A stretch of DNA of 64,000 nt from Chrysoperla carnea (lineage: Eukaryota > Arthropoda > Insecta > Neuroptera > Chrysopidae). Position 1 is the first letter of the stretch, and each line of letters opens with the position of its first letter. The stretch lies in contig NC_058339.1 in NCBI RefSeq assembly GCF_905475395.1, positions 36,651,172-36,715,171 of the forward strand, in the 5' to 3' direction. Both the position numbers and the translations under genes were made by a program. Shown here piece after piece: positions 1 through 13,779 of the stretch. A model generated the notes under the pieces. It was not told where the DNA came from, made no database searches, and worked only from the letters and a program-made list of their open reading frames with translations.

Positions 1-2907
1 GCCTAAGCCTCAATAATGTTTACCTCGCCTAGAAACAATATTGGACCGATTGCTATTTTCTCTATAATCGGAACCCAAAAAACTGATTTAAACTCATCTA
101 TACAAAACTCGATCTCGCAAGTGTATGAAGCAATATAAAAAATAAATAAAACACGTGAATTTACATATGTAATTCCATTCAAAGAATTTGCATTATTTGA
201 ACACGATTCATAAAAAAAAAAGATTTTTAAAATAAACTTGACTATTGTCTATAAAACATTAACAGATAAATGATATGAGTTGGTTTTAAACAAGTTTTAT
301 AGTCTTTATTATTATCTTATAATAAATTTTAATCTGCCGTTAAAGATCTTATATTTATTCAAAAGGTATATTACCTCATCGTTCGTTCGTCAAGTGCTCT
401 TGAATTATAATTATTTCTCAGACCTAGTACATTAATATGATTGGCATACAAATTCTATAAATAATTTTTACAGAGCGTCCGGGAAACAAATTGAATAGTT
501 AACCATGAATGGAGGAACCTTACAAATGTTTCTGCAAGTTTTCATTCTTATTTCCCATACTTATTCTTTAAATTATGCCTATAGCTAATGGAATATAGAG
601 TGCATTTATAAGCTCTTAATTATTAAAAGAATAATTCAAAATGAGATCTATTTCCAAACAAATACTTTTTAAGTGAACAAAGGATATTTATTATTTTCCC
701 AAACAAATAGTCTATAGCGCAAGCACTCATTTATCAGCCAAGTGGAATAAAGTTTTAAGTAATCCTTAAAAAGATAACAGGTTGATGGAAAACGTCCAAA
801 TTAATTTTATGGAAACTGATTATCGACAATCGATGGTAAGATAGGAGGATTTTTTCGTCTCGAGGTGATAAATTTATTGTAATTGTAGGGATTATATTTC
901 TTTTTACACGATTGCTCGAAGTAAAGAAGTCGTAATGTGTTTATCAGCCTATGTATGTATGTATGTAAGTACGTGTGTTCCTTTGTGGCACACTAGAGAC
1001 TAAACGCGTTAGAAGATTTAGATGATTCTTACGTCGATCGACTTATCTTAATCTTGAAAGAGTCACTGAAGATATGGCAGTAATGAAAATTCAAAATGAC
1101 GACCACCAGACGCCATTGGGAAAAAGAAAAAATCCCATCAATGGAGAATGATAATCCAATAATGGAGAAAAGTGTACGTTTTTCCTATGAGTCACTAATG
1201 GAGTGAAGGATACTTTAGCATTGCGCTTAGTCTGTGAAAGCGTTTTATCAAAACGTTATTGAAGCACTGATAAAGTTTATCTGACGAAAAGTGGTTCGAG
1301 CCCAAGGATAATGCTTCAATTTGTGAAGAATAACTTCAACACATACCTACAAGAACATTTATACCTAGGCAGACATCTTATTGTAGTTGAAACTTGTTGG
1401 GAATTATTCAAAAATTTTAAAACACAATTAGTTTTCTTCGAAACTTAACTTATTTTGCTTTTTATATATTTTAAGATGGAAAAAAGATAATTAGAAAAGA
1501 TTGATAGGATTTCTTTCAATAGCGAAAAAATCGCACACTTTTCTGCCACACTCTATGTATATTTAATTTTCTATTACGTGAATAAAATGGAATATAAATT
1601 TTTTAATTTTACTTTGAAATAAGTATCTTTAGAAATGAACTACTTTATTGTTTTCCCAAGGATAGTGAATGGATTAATTTGAGATGCATCCTACATAAGA
1701 TGACATTTTCAAGGACGTTGATCATTAGTTACAATTATATAATAATTATGTATTTACGTTTTAAATAACTAAAAGCAATTTTAGCTAGATTTGCACACTT
1801 AAACAATTTACTTACACAAATCGATTTATGTATGCAAATGAACTGGAAAAATTTTCTTCAATTTACTTTTGCTAGGGATATTTTTTTTTTTTTGATAAAT
1901 AATTCCTAGCTGACCTCAGTAATTACCACAGATGTTGGCACGCTTCTCACTGTAAGGAAAGATAGGCGATGCTTAGGCTATGTATAACTCTATAGCCATT
2001 GTTTACTATACTATAGTTACTATTCTTCGTCGGTTAAATTTAAATATCCGAGCTGTAGTTTCAAATTCTGCTCAAAGACTATAGGATAGACAAGAAGCAG
2101 AAGTATAATTATAAGTGACATCTGGAGTCTGAGGCGATCAACTATTAAGTTTGTAGGCCTTTGCGGGTACGACTATTAAGTTTAACTACTTTGCGGGGGT
2201 GACTATTAACTATTAAGTTTGAAAGCCTGACTCGGTAGAGGCGCTGAAACTCGTATACTACGATTTTACATTAGCTCATATGGGCTGCTTCTCCTCTACC
2301 CTATGCTCTTTGATTCTGCTGTTCTATCGATGTTCAAAATGAGACAAACGTAGGAAGAAAAAAATTTCTGCGCTACGTATAAATCTCGTGGCTTATTTTT
2401 ATAGTAAATTTTCGCATGAAAATTAGCGTGCTTATTATTAAAACCTATCCATTGTAATATAATTAAATTTTTTTGAATGTTTGTTTAATTTTTCAAATCG
2501 AGTATTCGTTTAAATACATATAATTAATTAATATTGTACAGAGAGGATGTCCAAGTAGAAATTTGTTTTGCAGAACTGAAAGAATTAAAAGCTGTTAGAC
2601 GATTTTTTTAGGCTAAGACTTTGTAGGATTGGTGTTCCTATAGCAACTAAATATTTATTTATTCAAGGAACTCAACCAGTCTGAAGAATAAAATCACATT
2701 ATTATGCAAACTGGTCAAAGAAAAGTTTAAAAAAAAATTCATATGCGGGTTATAGTATCCCATGGGCTATAAACTTCACCAGATATGCTTGCTATTTCAT
2801 AGTATCATAGTTTTAATTTTAATTCAAAACAAGTAAATATAAATTGGCAGTACATAGTCGGTGTGGTATTGTAGTCGTGTGAGTGCGACCTCTGTAGTCC
2901 ACACGAC
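1..2907. other. no gene seen
   Basis: AT-rich DNA without credible coding frames. A short three-unit imperfect tandem repeat around ACTATTAAGTTT with TTTGCGGG spacers lies at 2138-2222, and a (GTAT)n tract at about 948-968. The stretch 1930-2330 is a little richer in GC and may be an old repeat. Confidence 0.5.
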
Positions 2908-3375
2908 TAACTTCCCAGAGAGGGAAAAACATTAAAAGAAGTTCTTGTTAGCCTTCATAGATTATTCTTCGAACATGTACCGCAGCTTATACTGGAACGA
3001 TCATTATCTCCACAGATAAATTATGTTGTGTTTTATCCACTTTTCAAATTCAGTTTGTTCAGTGTTTTCCAGTTTTTTTATTACCATTAAAAAACGGCTT
3101 AACTAATTCTGCTGAAAATCTCTTTCAGTTCTTATATACGTGATTACGCGTTGACTAAGCCCAGTCACGTGTTAATGTCATAACTGGTTCGCGAGATAAT
3201 TGAGGCGAAAGAATCCGAACGAACATACGTACATACGTACATACGTACACACACACATACAGACATCACATTGAAAAGGTTTGATTCGGATATTGCGCCC
3301 TTGAAATCGCGGAAATATGTAAAACTGGAGATTTTCAAAATCGGCCCCATTACATTAACTTCCTCTGGGAAGTTA
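2908..3375. mobile_element. MITE-like element with AACTTCCCAGAG termini
   Basis: It begins TAACTTCCCAGAGAGG and ends CCTCTGGGAAGTTA, a 14-16-bp terminal inverted repeat. The interior contains the ACGGCTTAACTAATTCTGCT stretch and a (ACATACGT)n tract at 3222-3260. The length of 0.47 kb and lack of coding fit a non-autonomous DNA transposon. TTAA at the right end would fit a piggyBac-type target, but the left flank is CTAA. Confidence 0.55.
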
Positions 3376-3837
3376 ACATGTGTTTTTTATAACTATTACC
3401 TACCCATTTCATGCATTAATTTTGGAACACTCTTTAATAAAATATTATTACCTACAATAAATTTTTTTGTTACAAGGAAAAAAATTGATGCTTTGGTTAA
3501 TATTACAAAATTGTCATGATATAGATAAATATAATTTATATTATTGTTAATTATTATAGTAGACTATTATTATTATTATTATTAGTTATATTAACATAAT
3601 TTTCAAAAATCCTTGACTTTTGCAGGTAATAATTATATTAATTTTATTGTAACAAGAATTAATAATGTATATTCTATAACCTTGTATATTTTATTTTGGC
3701 ATCATCGAATTTACAATCCGAGAACGATTTGGACAATACAAAATAAATTAATATTCTTGAAATTTTGGTAATCTTTGGTTTGGAAATCTTGAAAATTTGG
3801 AAGCATGCAGGCATATTTATAGGTAACTCTCCAAAAT

Positions 3838-4105
3838 TTGTATACCATGTATATGTGAAATATACATAGTATATCAAGTTTAGTCCCAAGTTTGTAACGT
3901 ATAAAAATATTGATGCTATAGGATAAAAATTTTGATATAGATAATCTAATTAGTCCATTTTCGGTTGTTCGCCCGTCTGTGAACACGATTTCTCAAAAAC
4001 AAAAAAGATATCAAGCTGAAATTTTTACAGCAAACTTAGGACTAAACTGTGAGATCGAGTTCGTAAATGAGAAAACAGAAAAAATGGTCTCAAAAATGAT
4101 GCATA
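3838..4105 (+). mobile_element. MITE family A, truncated copy
   Basis: It starts with ATACCATGTATATG and carries the family body (TTTAGTCCCAAGTTTGTAAC, ATATTGATGCTA, CTGTGAACACGATT, GATATCAAGCTGAAATTTTT). The right third is missing. Compare the full copy at 62220-62700. Confidence 0.7.
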
Positions 4106-4536
4106 TCAGAATGAGTTGATACTGGCTAATGTTGGAAATGGTTTCAAATATTAAAGGTTTCTTGCTTATGCAGTTCTTCTTTATTTTGTTAGGATGTATT
4201 TAGAAATTATTTATTAATGTGTTTTTACTTCACAAGTGTGATCGCTACCTTGAATATAATTGGATATTTTATTTAATTGATTAATTGCACGTATTACTAA
4301 AATTTTACATGTTTATGTTTAATTGAGACAAAATACAAGTTACGAATTAAGTTAATTAGTGATAATAAAAATTGATAACATGTAAGTTTGATGTTCGGAG
4401 GTTATTGTTTTACAATCTTTAAAAAAAATTTGACAAGTCTACGGGAAATTTGATAAGTGAAAAAATAACAATAAAATTAATTATAGTCTAATAATACTAA
4501 ATTAAAAATTAAAAAAAAAAAAGCATTTACATGTAT

Positions 4537-5507
4537 ACTAGCTTGATACCCGCCCGCTTCACTGGACTGAAAAGTAAAAACCACCGCTTTATAGCCTCCA
4601 CCTCTTTTGATCTCAGTTATCAACGTTCCATAACACATGATGGGATTGTTTTACGTAGATAAAAAATATGCACAGTTTTCAATTTTTTAAATTGTAAAGT
4701 AGTCATAATTCATTGAGTATATCAGAAAAGGTAGCCATGAATTGTGACATTTACTATTTTAAATTTTCACAGAAATCTTTAATTTATGGTTCAAAATGAT
4801 GATCATAACTCTGCTCCATCCGTGATCATCATTTTGAACTATAAATTAAAGATTTCTGTAAAAATTTAAAATAGTAAATATCAGATAAAATTTATTTTAA
4901 AAAAATTTTTTTTTTTAATATCTGTATCTTTTTAAGTTATAACTCATGTATTATTCTGATGTATGAGCTATATTGCTGTACAGTTTCATTAAAAACCATT
5001 CGCTAGTTTTTGCGCGAAAGCGCAACAAACAGACAAACATCCTTACTTTTACATCTATATATATAAAACAAAGTCGTGTTAGTTACACTACTTATAACTA
5101 AAGAACGGCTGAACCGATTTAGCTGAAAATTGGCAGGGAGGTAGTTTAGAGCCAGGAGAATGACATAGGATACTTTTTATCCCGTTCGACAGCATTCCCG
5201 TGGGACTTGACATGAAACGTCAGTCACTATAAAACGTGGTATAACAAAAAAGAATCAGACTTGGAATAACAAAACGCATTGATGACGTATGGATGACAAT
5301 TTGATATTTGTAAGAAATCAATAATAAAACTATTTCTATTAAATAAATAATTAACAATTATAATGTAATGATAGTGGCATTGATAATGTAAAACAATCCC
5401 TTCGAGTGTTATGGAAAGGGGATAAATGATATCAAGACAGATGAAGGTTATAATAAGCGGTGGTTTTGATTTTTAAGCCCAGTGAAGCGGGCGGGTATTA
5501 AGCTAGT
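4537..5507. mobile_element. fold-back composite element with inverted ends
   Basis: The left end ACTAGCTTGATACCCGCCCG is mirrored at the right end (CGGGCGGGTATTAAGCTAGT). Similarity of the two ends runs about 120 bp inward as reverse complements (CAAAACCACCGCTT-type block, GGGATTGTTTTAC). It looks like two copies of one repeat placed tail to tail, near 5060-5080. A single related copy is at 15495-15906. The 5' half ends CGCGAAAGCGCAACAAACAG; the other half contains GAACGGCTGAACCGATTTAG, a block widespread in insect non-autonomous repeats. Class (LINE tail or Helitron-like) uncertain. Confidence 0.7.
4747..4881. repeat. near-perfect hairpin, 59-bp arms, 17-base loop
   Basis: Arm 4747-4805 is the reverse complement of 4823-4881 with 3 mismatches in 59. 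The loop is 4806-4822. It sits inside the left half of the fold-back element and is absent from the related copy at 15495. Confidence 0.9.
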
Positions 5508-6950
5508 TTATAATATATAGGGATTGTATATAGTACATCCAAGTTAAAAGTGAAGCTGCTAGGATTAATATATTTATTACCGTATCCAAATATAGACGTT
5601 ATGTTGGTTTCATACCAAATTTTTTTACTCAAATAACCATTAACCATGTAAAATTGATACATGAGTTTTAATTTTCTAAGTATACCATCACAATTAAAAT
5701 CAAATGATCGTTACGCTAAAACTATTACATAGTTGGTTATTATATTTTTTTACTATAATTTCACTACCATAGTAAAAATTACAATTATTTATATTTTAAA
5801 ATTTAACAATTATGTGATAGATATTTATTATACAAAAAAAAAAGCAAACTGATGTTGGCTTTACCTGTAGAATTACAATAATTGTCATCAGAATATTATA
5901 ATGACAGTAAAATTATGTTCGTACATTAATTTAAAATTAATTATAAACAAAAACTTACTATTTATGTTATTACATTACTTACATAATCAAATGTTTTTTT
6001 CCACAATAATGATTTGCATGCTCTATAATATATTATGATCCATATACCCATCGACAGAAAAACTCTATCTGGATAATATTAGAATTTACTCATATTTTCC
6101 CAGAACTATTATTTTTGGGAATCCCCGGAAACTACCCTTGGTTTAAATGAGCTGAAATTCGGCATGAAGGATTATTTACGAGACAGATCGATTTTATAAA
6201 AGCGGAGCTAATTTCAGAAATTTAAATATACCTGATTTGATGCAAGGTTCTATTTTTTTTTTTTTTTTTGATTGAATTACTAGAACTAGATGAATAGAAA
6301 TACGGGGTATGTTGATCTTTTCAAAAACTTGTAATATGTAAGGAAGGGATAATATCACTTTAGTGATGGAGCTTGAAAGCTGATGAGTTTTTTCTTCATA
6401 CAGACTTACAATATTAAATTCAAAGCTTAAAAATTAATAATTTAACGATACAAATAACATTTTGAAATCGGTGTGTCAAAAGGTAATTTATTACTCGTAA
6501 TTTATGAATTTCAAATAATTCTCTTAATAAATTTTCTCAAAATGGTATTTCTTGGAATCGATTTAATTTATTTAATTTTTTTGTGGAGGAATCAAAATCA
6601 CCAGCAATTATAAGAAATGTTCCTTATAGAAACTATTATGAAATTTTAATTTTACCAAAAAACCAGATTTCCAAATCCTATATCTACAAGAATATGGTGG
6701 AAGTGCAGTGAAAAAAATTTTATTTATCGGTAAATTTGACAAAATTCAAAAAAAAAATGCTTAAACACTAAAGACTTTAAAAAGATGAACATTTCACTCT
6801 TAACTACAACATTAATCTAGCTAATTATTATTTTTTCGGTTTCATGTTTCTCGACACTGACAATTTCTTTGAATTTTAAGTCTGTAATAAATAAACCTTT
6901 TTGAACTCATTCGATATTTTTTTCTTTACTATAAAGTTGTCAATGGCTAA
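5508..6950. other. no gene seen
   Basis: AT-rich, with no credible ORF and no clear repeat apart from homopolymer runs (poly-T at 6251-6269). Confidence 0.5.
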
Positions 6951-6956
6951 ATAATT

Positions 6957-7447
6957 TCACATCACATTACACATACATATATGTCACACATACATAACTG
7001 ATATTCCCATATAATACATACTATACGATTTACGCCTAATTTGCGCTCTCCCGAGTAAACAGTGATGTTTTCGAAAAAATATTTCAAATAAAAGTTGGTT
7101 ATTTTTTTATAAGGAATATTTTTTACATTTAAATTTTTGCTCTATCTCTAATGGTTTACAAGATGGGTCCCACGGACCCAAGACCCAATTGACCTACGTT
7201 TCTCATTTACGAATTCGATTTCACTTTTTACGTCCTGAGTACGCTGTAAAAATTTCAGCTTGATATCTTTTTTCGTTTTTGATTTATCATGTTGACAGAC
7301 AGACGGTGATTGATTGATGAGACAGACTAATTAGGTGATTTTATAAACACCTATACAAAAATTTTGTTCAACGCATCAACATTTTTAAGCCTTACAAACT
7401 TGGGACTAAACTTAGTATACCTTGCATATTACATGTATGCATGGTAT
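6957..7447 (-). mobile_element. MITE family A copy
   Basis: Reverse-orientation copy: ACAAACTTGGGACTAAACTT near its right end, TGCATGGTAT at the end, and GTAAACAGTGATGTTTTCGA inside. The left terminus is less clear than in the copy at 10429. Confidence 0.7.
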
Positions 7448-7914
7448 AAAAATTTTATTATTAATATCAATTTATTTCAAATTTATGGCTCATAATGCCG
7501 ATTCATAATGAATTGATTTATTGATTTTATTTTACATAGATATTTATAATTCTAATTGGTATTATTGATTCATTGATTTTAATAAAAAATTATTTTGATT
7601 AATAAACAATGAATATTATTTTGACTAAATATAATATTTGGATTATAATTTGCACTGAAATAAAATATAGTTTAGGTTGTATAAAAATTAAAATGTTGTT
7701 AAAATTTATTGAAATTTTTGTTCATTGGTATTTTATTTCAATTACTTATCTATCTAAATAATTAAAAAAGTTTTAAAGTTATTCAAAACGATTTTATCAT
7801 ATTATATGAGTAAGTTAGTAAACTGATTTAAATAAATATTTGTAGATAATATTTATTTAATTTATGAATAATATTTGCATACAAGCTAACAATGAAGCTA
7901 GACTTTTTTAATGA

Positions 7915-8491
7915 AATTTTAAGGTAGTACGAGCTCCAAGACAATTATAGATTTAGGGTTGAAGTTATTTGTCCCTTTCTCAACTTTGATTATGAATTTT
8001 GTTATAACTTCATAAATGTAGACGAAAAATAAGTATAAAATTTTTCGATATCTGCTTTGGTATTCGAAACATCGAAAGCTAAATAATTTCAATTTTCGAG
8101 AATTTGAAAATTACTCCATATATTGAAAAATTTTATTCTTATTTTTCGTATTATATTGTCAAGTTATAAACATAATTCTCCATCAAAATTGAAAATATAC
8201 ATTTTTTTTAATTTGTGTCCTTGCTATCGGGCTTATATACATCCTTAGTTACTCGGACACAACATGTTTTTTCTTGTTTTCAATAATTTATTTTTGAAAA
8301 ATCTATGAAAACATATCATCCATCTACCGTTTTTCCTTTTAAATATGTCTACTTTTGAAGTGATTTATTTATTTCAATAATCGAGCGACCCTCCTTAAAA
8401 TTTTCAGAATTAATTTAGACTTAGTCCAAATTCATATAAAAAATCAAGCTTTTTATTTAAAATTACCTTGGTGCTCGTACATCCTTAAAGT
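7915..8491. mobile_element. MITE family B copy
   Basis: The ends are TTTAAGGTAGTACGAGC and GCTCGTACATCCTTAAAG, an imperfect 17-bp inverted repeat. The interior has the family's ACGAAAAATAAG and TTGTTATAACTTCAT blocks. Relatives at about 16280-16855 and 30183-30790. Confidence 0.7.
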
Positions 8492-8689
8492 TTACATTTT
8501 CAATATTATTTTAAATAAATAAATAAAGGATATGTGTTACTTTGTGAAACTTTATTGGTGATAGTGTAACTTTTAGATGATTCACTCTTTATACTAGTCT
8601 ACATTTTTAATTATTATTTACAAATAAAAAATTTATCTACGTGTAGCATCTACTTACTTAATGATAATAAGATAAAAAAGGGGTACTGC

Positions 8690-9045
8690 AAGTGGGTTCC
8701 TAGCACCTAGACCAAGAGTCCTCTGTGCCCTCCTTGAAAAGACCTGCCACCCACGTCGAGGCGTCTTCGGGTAGGAGGCGCTACTAAAATCAGATGAAGC
8801 TAAAGGATTCTGTCGGGGCCAGACGCCACACAGAAAGACCACAGCTTCTCCGTCGGGATCTATCCCAGGATAGATGGATCCAAGGTGAAGGTGATAGTTC
8901 AATTGACAGTGTCCTGTCAATAGTACCACCACTGTGCTTTAGTAAGTTTCACACTTGACGCACAGCACAGTCAAATAGCCTAGCTGTGGTTATACACAGT
9001 TTGGTCTGTCGGATGCCCTGCGCAAAGTCCCAGTACCCACCTACT
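8690..9045 (-). mobile_element. LINE scrap (RNase H / C-terminal region)
   Basis: An island of higher GC. On the minus strand one frame reads VVLLTGHCQLNYHLHLGSIY, the LLTGHC-x-L-x-x-H-L motif typical of the RNase-H/C-terminal part of arthropod non-LTR retrotransposons (I, R1 or Jockey-like groups). Frame is not kept over the whole fragment, so it is a decayed 5'- and 3'-truncated copy. Confidence 0.55.
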
Positions 9046-10428
9046 TACTTACTCAAACAACATCGACTGACCAAGCGCGTCATTAAATGGGCTTCACAAA
9101 TTAAATTTTATAAGTACCTTTTATTTTGTTATTCCAACAAGAAGAGAAACCAAAAACCAATGTAAAAAAGCCTTTCTTGACATTCGACAAAACAGTTTGT
9201 TCTCTGACACCTTGAGAATAGAATTTTTTGTTACAAATTGGAGTGGTTTTTAATGACTACACTGTCGATTTGTGTTCGGACTACGTGTAACGTCATTTTT
9301 TTCTTACCTATTGAGATCGCTTTTTACTTTTATAAGTTTACTTTATTATACTAAGAATTTGAAATTTTGAAAATATGCGCTTCTGATATATTTTTTTAGA
9401 GGTTGTTGACCTCTTAATAGACATTTGTAACATAATGGTGGAGGTGACGGGAAAAAATATATAACATTTGTCTTCAACTAAGAACCCATCGTTGTAATAT
9501 CTATTGATAAGATTAATATAGAACGTTTCTGTATTGGAAAGTATGCGACACAGCATCCTTTTTGTTATATGATTCATAAATACGTAAGATTTCGCTTCCT
9601 TTTGGCGATTTTACCAAAATTTCTCTCTATGAATTTTGTCGAAAGTGCTGCGTTTTCAAGGGAGCACGAAAAAAATCATACTTAAGCTAGTGATTTGAAA
9701 AATCGCAGCAGGAAGGTTATCGGACACTATGAACACTTGATAACATTAATATTAAAAAATATATATAACACTTTTATCATGGAAAGCTCAGGAATAAACG
9801 GATGCAATGGATTAATTCCAACCAGGGTTTTTCACAATAATAGGGTCATGCATGAAATTAAAGTAGGTATTATGTAAGTTTACTGTGACACAAATACTTT
9901 GATTTTTTTGGTAAAACTTTTTAACAAATTCTAAATTATAATAAATATTACTTTATTTTTTAAATTTGTTAAGTAATTTTTGTTTATAAATCAAATAAAA
10001 ATATAATCAGTTTCTAAGAATTGATGATAGCGAAAATACGTCATATATAATAAGAAATAAGCCTTGGAAGATCATTAACATGGTTTAATTTTATTGTTTG
10101 GTAAAATTTTAATAATTGTTATTTATGCACCTGTATGAAATGGAATTTCCCAAACAAAAATTTGTATATTATTTTGTTTGTATAAATAATTAAAAATTTA
10201 ACAAAAAATGTTTATATTTATTTTATGACAAGACAAATAAAGTTGAAAAATGATTTGTGTTAATTGCAATTACTAGAAGAAAAAAAAAACATCTCATAAA
10301 ATTTGCGTTTGTTTAATTAACACTTTTTTTTCAGTTATATAAATAATACAAAATTTTTAATTTAATAAATACATAATGTATTGTTTTAAACAAGTGAAAA
10401 CAAACAATTGACTGAGTTTATTGTTGAA
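9046..10428. other. no defensible gene; one ATG-led short ORF ending at a donor-like site
   Basis: At 9779-9862 an ATG frame (MESSGINGCNGLIPTRVFHN...) ends in a GTAGGT donor-like site. This could be a first exon of the transporter gene 8 kb downstream, but there is no direct support. The remainder is AT-rich without features. Confidence 0.25.
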
Positions 10429-10917
10429 ATACCATGTATGTTGATTACTCTATCATATTATACATGTCACACATACGTAACTGATAATCCCATAATAATA
10501 AATACTATACAATTGGCATCTAATGTGTACCCTCGTGAGTAAACAGTGATGTTTACAAAAAACTGTTTCAAAAAAAATTGTTTATTTTTTGATAAGGTCC
10601 ATTTTTTTCATTTAAACTTTTGTTCTATCTCTATCCGTTTACAAGATGGAAGACTCAATTCACCTATGTTGCTCATTTACGAACTCGACCTCACTTTTTA
10701 CGTCTTGAGTGCGCTGTAAAAATTTCAGCTTGATTTCATTTTTCGTTTTTGAGTTATCGAGTTGACAGGCGGACGGACGGATGGACGGACAACCGAAAAT
10801 GGACTAATTAGATGATTCTATGAACACCTATACCATAATTTTTTTCGTAGCATCAATATTTTTAAGCATTACAAACTTGGGACTAAACTTAATATACTAT
10901 GCATATTTCTATGGTAT
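10429..10917 (-). mobile_element. MITE family A copy, near full length
   Basis: Starts ATACCATGTATG and ends CTATGGTAT, with the shared interior (GTAAACAGTGATGTTTACAA; GCTGTAAAAATTTCAGCTTG; ACAAACTTGGGACTAAACTT). About 490 bp, non-coding. Confidence 0.75.
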
Positions 10918-13330
10918 AACAAGAATTATTGGTCTGTTAAATTAAAATAATTTATTAAAATTTTCATGTTTTCTCAAGCCGAAACCTTTTTTGTACACAG
11001 AAAGTTAAAATATAAATATATTAATAAACATTAACCCTCTACATATTAAAATCATAGAGCAGTAAATACGATTACCAAAAATTTTACACTTTTTATTTTT
11101 AATCAATGACCAAAACTTTCATTATCATTTTACGGTGCTCTAGTAAAAATTTCACCTTGTACTTTGATTGTTTATAATAGAGTCAAATTTTTTCTTTTTT
11201 TAACGGATCCAATGGAATAAAAATGCACCTATTTGTATAAAACAAGGAATAAACTATTTTGTCATGTTTCCACTAAGCTAGTACCTACACAGCCGAGGGT
11301 ATTCGCACCGTGCGTGAGTTTTATTGGAGGCGTTTCCATGGAAACGATACACTAATTTATGGATTGCAATTATGACTTACATTGAAAATTTAATATTATT
11401 GTCTGACAAATTTAAATAAATAATTATGATAATTTACATTTGAAAAATAATATTTGTGCAATTCGATTTCTTATTTTCACAATTTTTAATGCATTAAGTT
11501 TTATTAATTATTGTTTTTCAATAATTTTAATTTGACATTTTCTATAACATTAACATGTAAAGGAACTGGAAGCGCTGGCATCGATTTTGTTGTCCCTACC
11601 ATGACTACGCACACAAAGAATAGGTATACTACTTTCTAAATAGTTTTCTTTGTCTTTTCAGAATTTCTTAGCATTATAATATGATAAACTATTTATAGAT
11701 ACCTTGAAATATTAAATAAAATACGCGGAAAATTATTAAATACAAAATTTATAAAATTACTAAGTAAATAATGAAACTTTGTAAATATTAAAACTATTAT
11801 GGCTACTTAAAACTTCAAAGAAAATTATTATTTATAAATATAATAAATCAATTTTATTTACATATTCATATTCTATTATCATAATTTAAGTATTAGCTAC
11901 TTAATTATATTAAATAATTGTTTTTAAATAAGTATCTATTGTGAATTTAATTTACGAATCGCGTTAATTAATTATTCATGAATTCAACTCGTGTATTGTC
12001 TAATAACATCGATACTATCGCTAGGTAATTACTGATTTTTAATTCGAGACGATATTCTTCCACTCTACGTGAACGATGATTTTTACCACTAGTCGAAAAT
12101 GGAATTTATTTATATTTTTTAATAGCAATCAGGACATTGGGCAGATAAATCGCATTTTACAGTAAAACCTCTTCTACCACTAAAAATTTTGTCTGGGCTG
12201 GAATGTATTGTCTGACAGTGAGTTTAGACAGGGTGTTACTTCGTTTTCATCTGGACCCAGAGAGCCCACTTCTTATACCGCAACAAATCGACCGTGTCCG
12301 TTCTTCTTGATCTAACAACGAATTTCAAGAAGCTGTATTTAGATTTAGAGTAAGCTTTGTTACATTTCAGGTGCCTTTTTTTCTAGGTTTCTAGGAGTTT
12401 TCTTCCTTTTAAATTTCTGCTTTAAGGATTAATCTCATAAGTGTGGTCAAATCATCTCGTCTTATGAATTTCTGAGACAGGAGACTGTCCCAATTTGACA
12501 ATTATTTGACTTGGTTTAAAATAATTTTAGTCCAAACTTTAATGCTTTGCCGCTTATTGGTTTCTTTTAATTATTTTGACCTCTAAAGTTGAGAGGCTTA
12601 ACGGAAAAAAGTTGGGAACGGTCCCGCAATTGCAATAACAATTTTATTTATCCGTGGTAGTTACATAACGTTACGATAACGTTGTTTATGGTAAGCTTAA
12701 ACTAAGAAAGCAGTTTATTTGAAAGGACTGCTTTTTTTGACCGCTAATAAATTCTCCCTTTGCTAGAAATTAACATATAATCATAAAAAAGAACTTTCTT
12801 GTGAAGATAGTGACAAGAGTGCAAACGTTCAGCGAGAAAAATTAAATATTTATGATTAAAATTTAAAAAAAAGGCAAATTGATGAATTATTGTATTTAAT
12901 TAATTATTTTACGGTTGAATAAAAATTTTTTTCAATAATAAATGTAGCTAAATATCCAACCCACATTTTTCTTAACCTGTTTTATGATTCAGTAAATTAA
13001 AACCTTATGGTAGTGAAATAATACGCATAGTTTTTATAAATCTATATGTGACCTCAAAGGGCATTGACATATACATGCATATATTAAAAAATATAAATGA
13101 TATATAAACAAATGGAGGTATAAATTATTGTATCTCCTTAATAATATTAATCTTAAGTACCTACTTAACGTAGCACAGAGTTGGGCTAGTGTGCATTCAG
13201 CCAAGGCTCAAAATTTAATTTACATATAGATACTTACGTTTACCTTCAGAAAACATCTTTAGTAGGCATACTTTATCAAATATCTGGAACGCATTGGAAT
13301 GAGTGAGAAATGACATATTATATCTAAGTT
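10918..13330. other. no gene seen
   Basis: AT-rich. Small islands of mixed composition at 11560-11625 and 12130-12620 look like old repeats but match nothing else in the window. Confidence 0.45.
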
Positions 13331-13359
13331 TCATTCATACAAGTGAAATTTACAAAATT

Positions 13360-13520
13360 TAAGAAACCCCGGCAAAGGCGATTTATTCCTTGTAAACCGA
13401 TTTTTGGAAACTTAGCTATAAAATATTCTCAATCAAGTCGGTTCGCTCGTTTAGGGTCTACGATGCCACAGAGAAACACACAGACGTACAGATAAACACT
13501 TTAAACAAATAACACTCCTT
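13360..13520. repeat. interspersed repeat, copy 1
   Basis: Contains TCGGTTCGCTCGTTTAGGGT, then GATGCCACAGAGAAACACAC and ATAACACTCC. The same order of blocks recurs at 13800-13998, so the two are copies of one element. The class is uncertain. Confidence 0.5.
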
Positions 13521-13779
13521 CTTAAACCAATATCAAAGTGATGGTCAAGGATATCAGGTGAAATGAAAAGGATACTTAGAGAGCTCTCATTTTTTGGGAC
13601 AAATTTTTGGAAATATTTTAAATTAATTTGAAATATTTGAGTTGACCTTGTTCTTTTGAATTATTGTTTTGAATTATCTAATTATTTTACCATTTCACTT
13701 TTCGAAATGAATTGAGTCAGGTTTATTTGACCATTCATTTCCATAGTAATATTTATATGTTAAAATTATATGTCAAGCC

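Noticed and set aside
9695-9877. 60-codon ORF containing MESSGINGCNGL..., as first exon of the transporter gene
   Set aside because: It ends at a donor-like GTAGGT, but no linking exon with TM1 was found in the following 8 kb and no family feature is present.
11562-11625. short frame GTGSAGIDFVVPT resembling a dUTPase motif
   Set aside because: Only about 20 residues, no other dUTPase motif nearby, and stops on both sides; probably chance.
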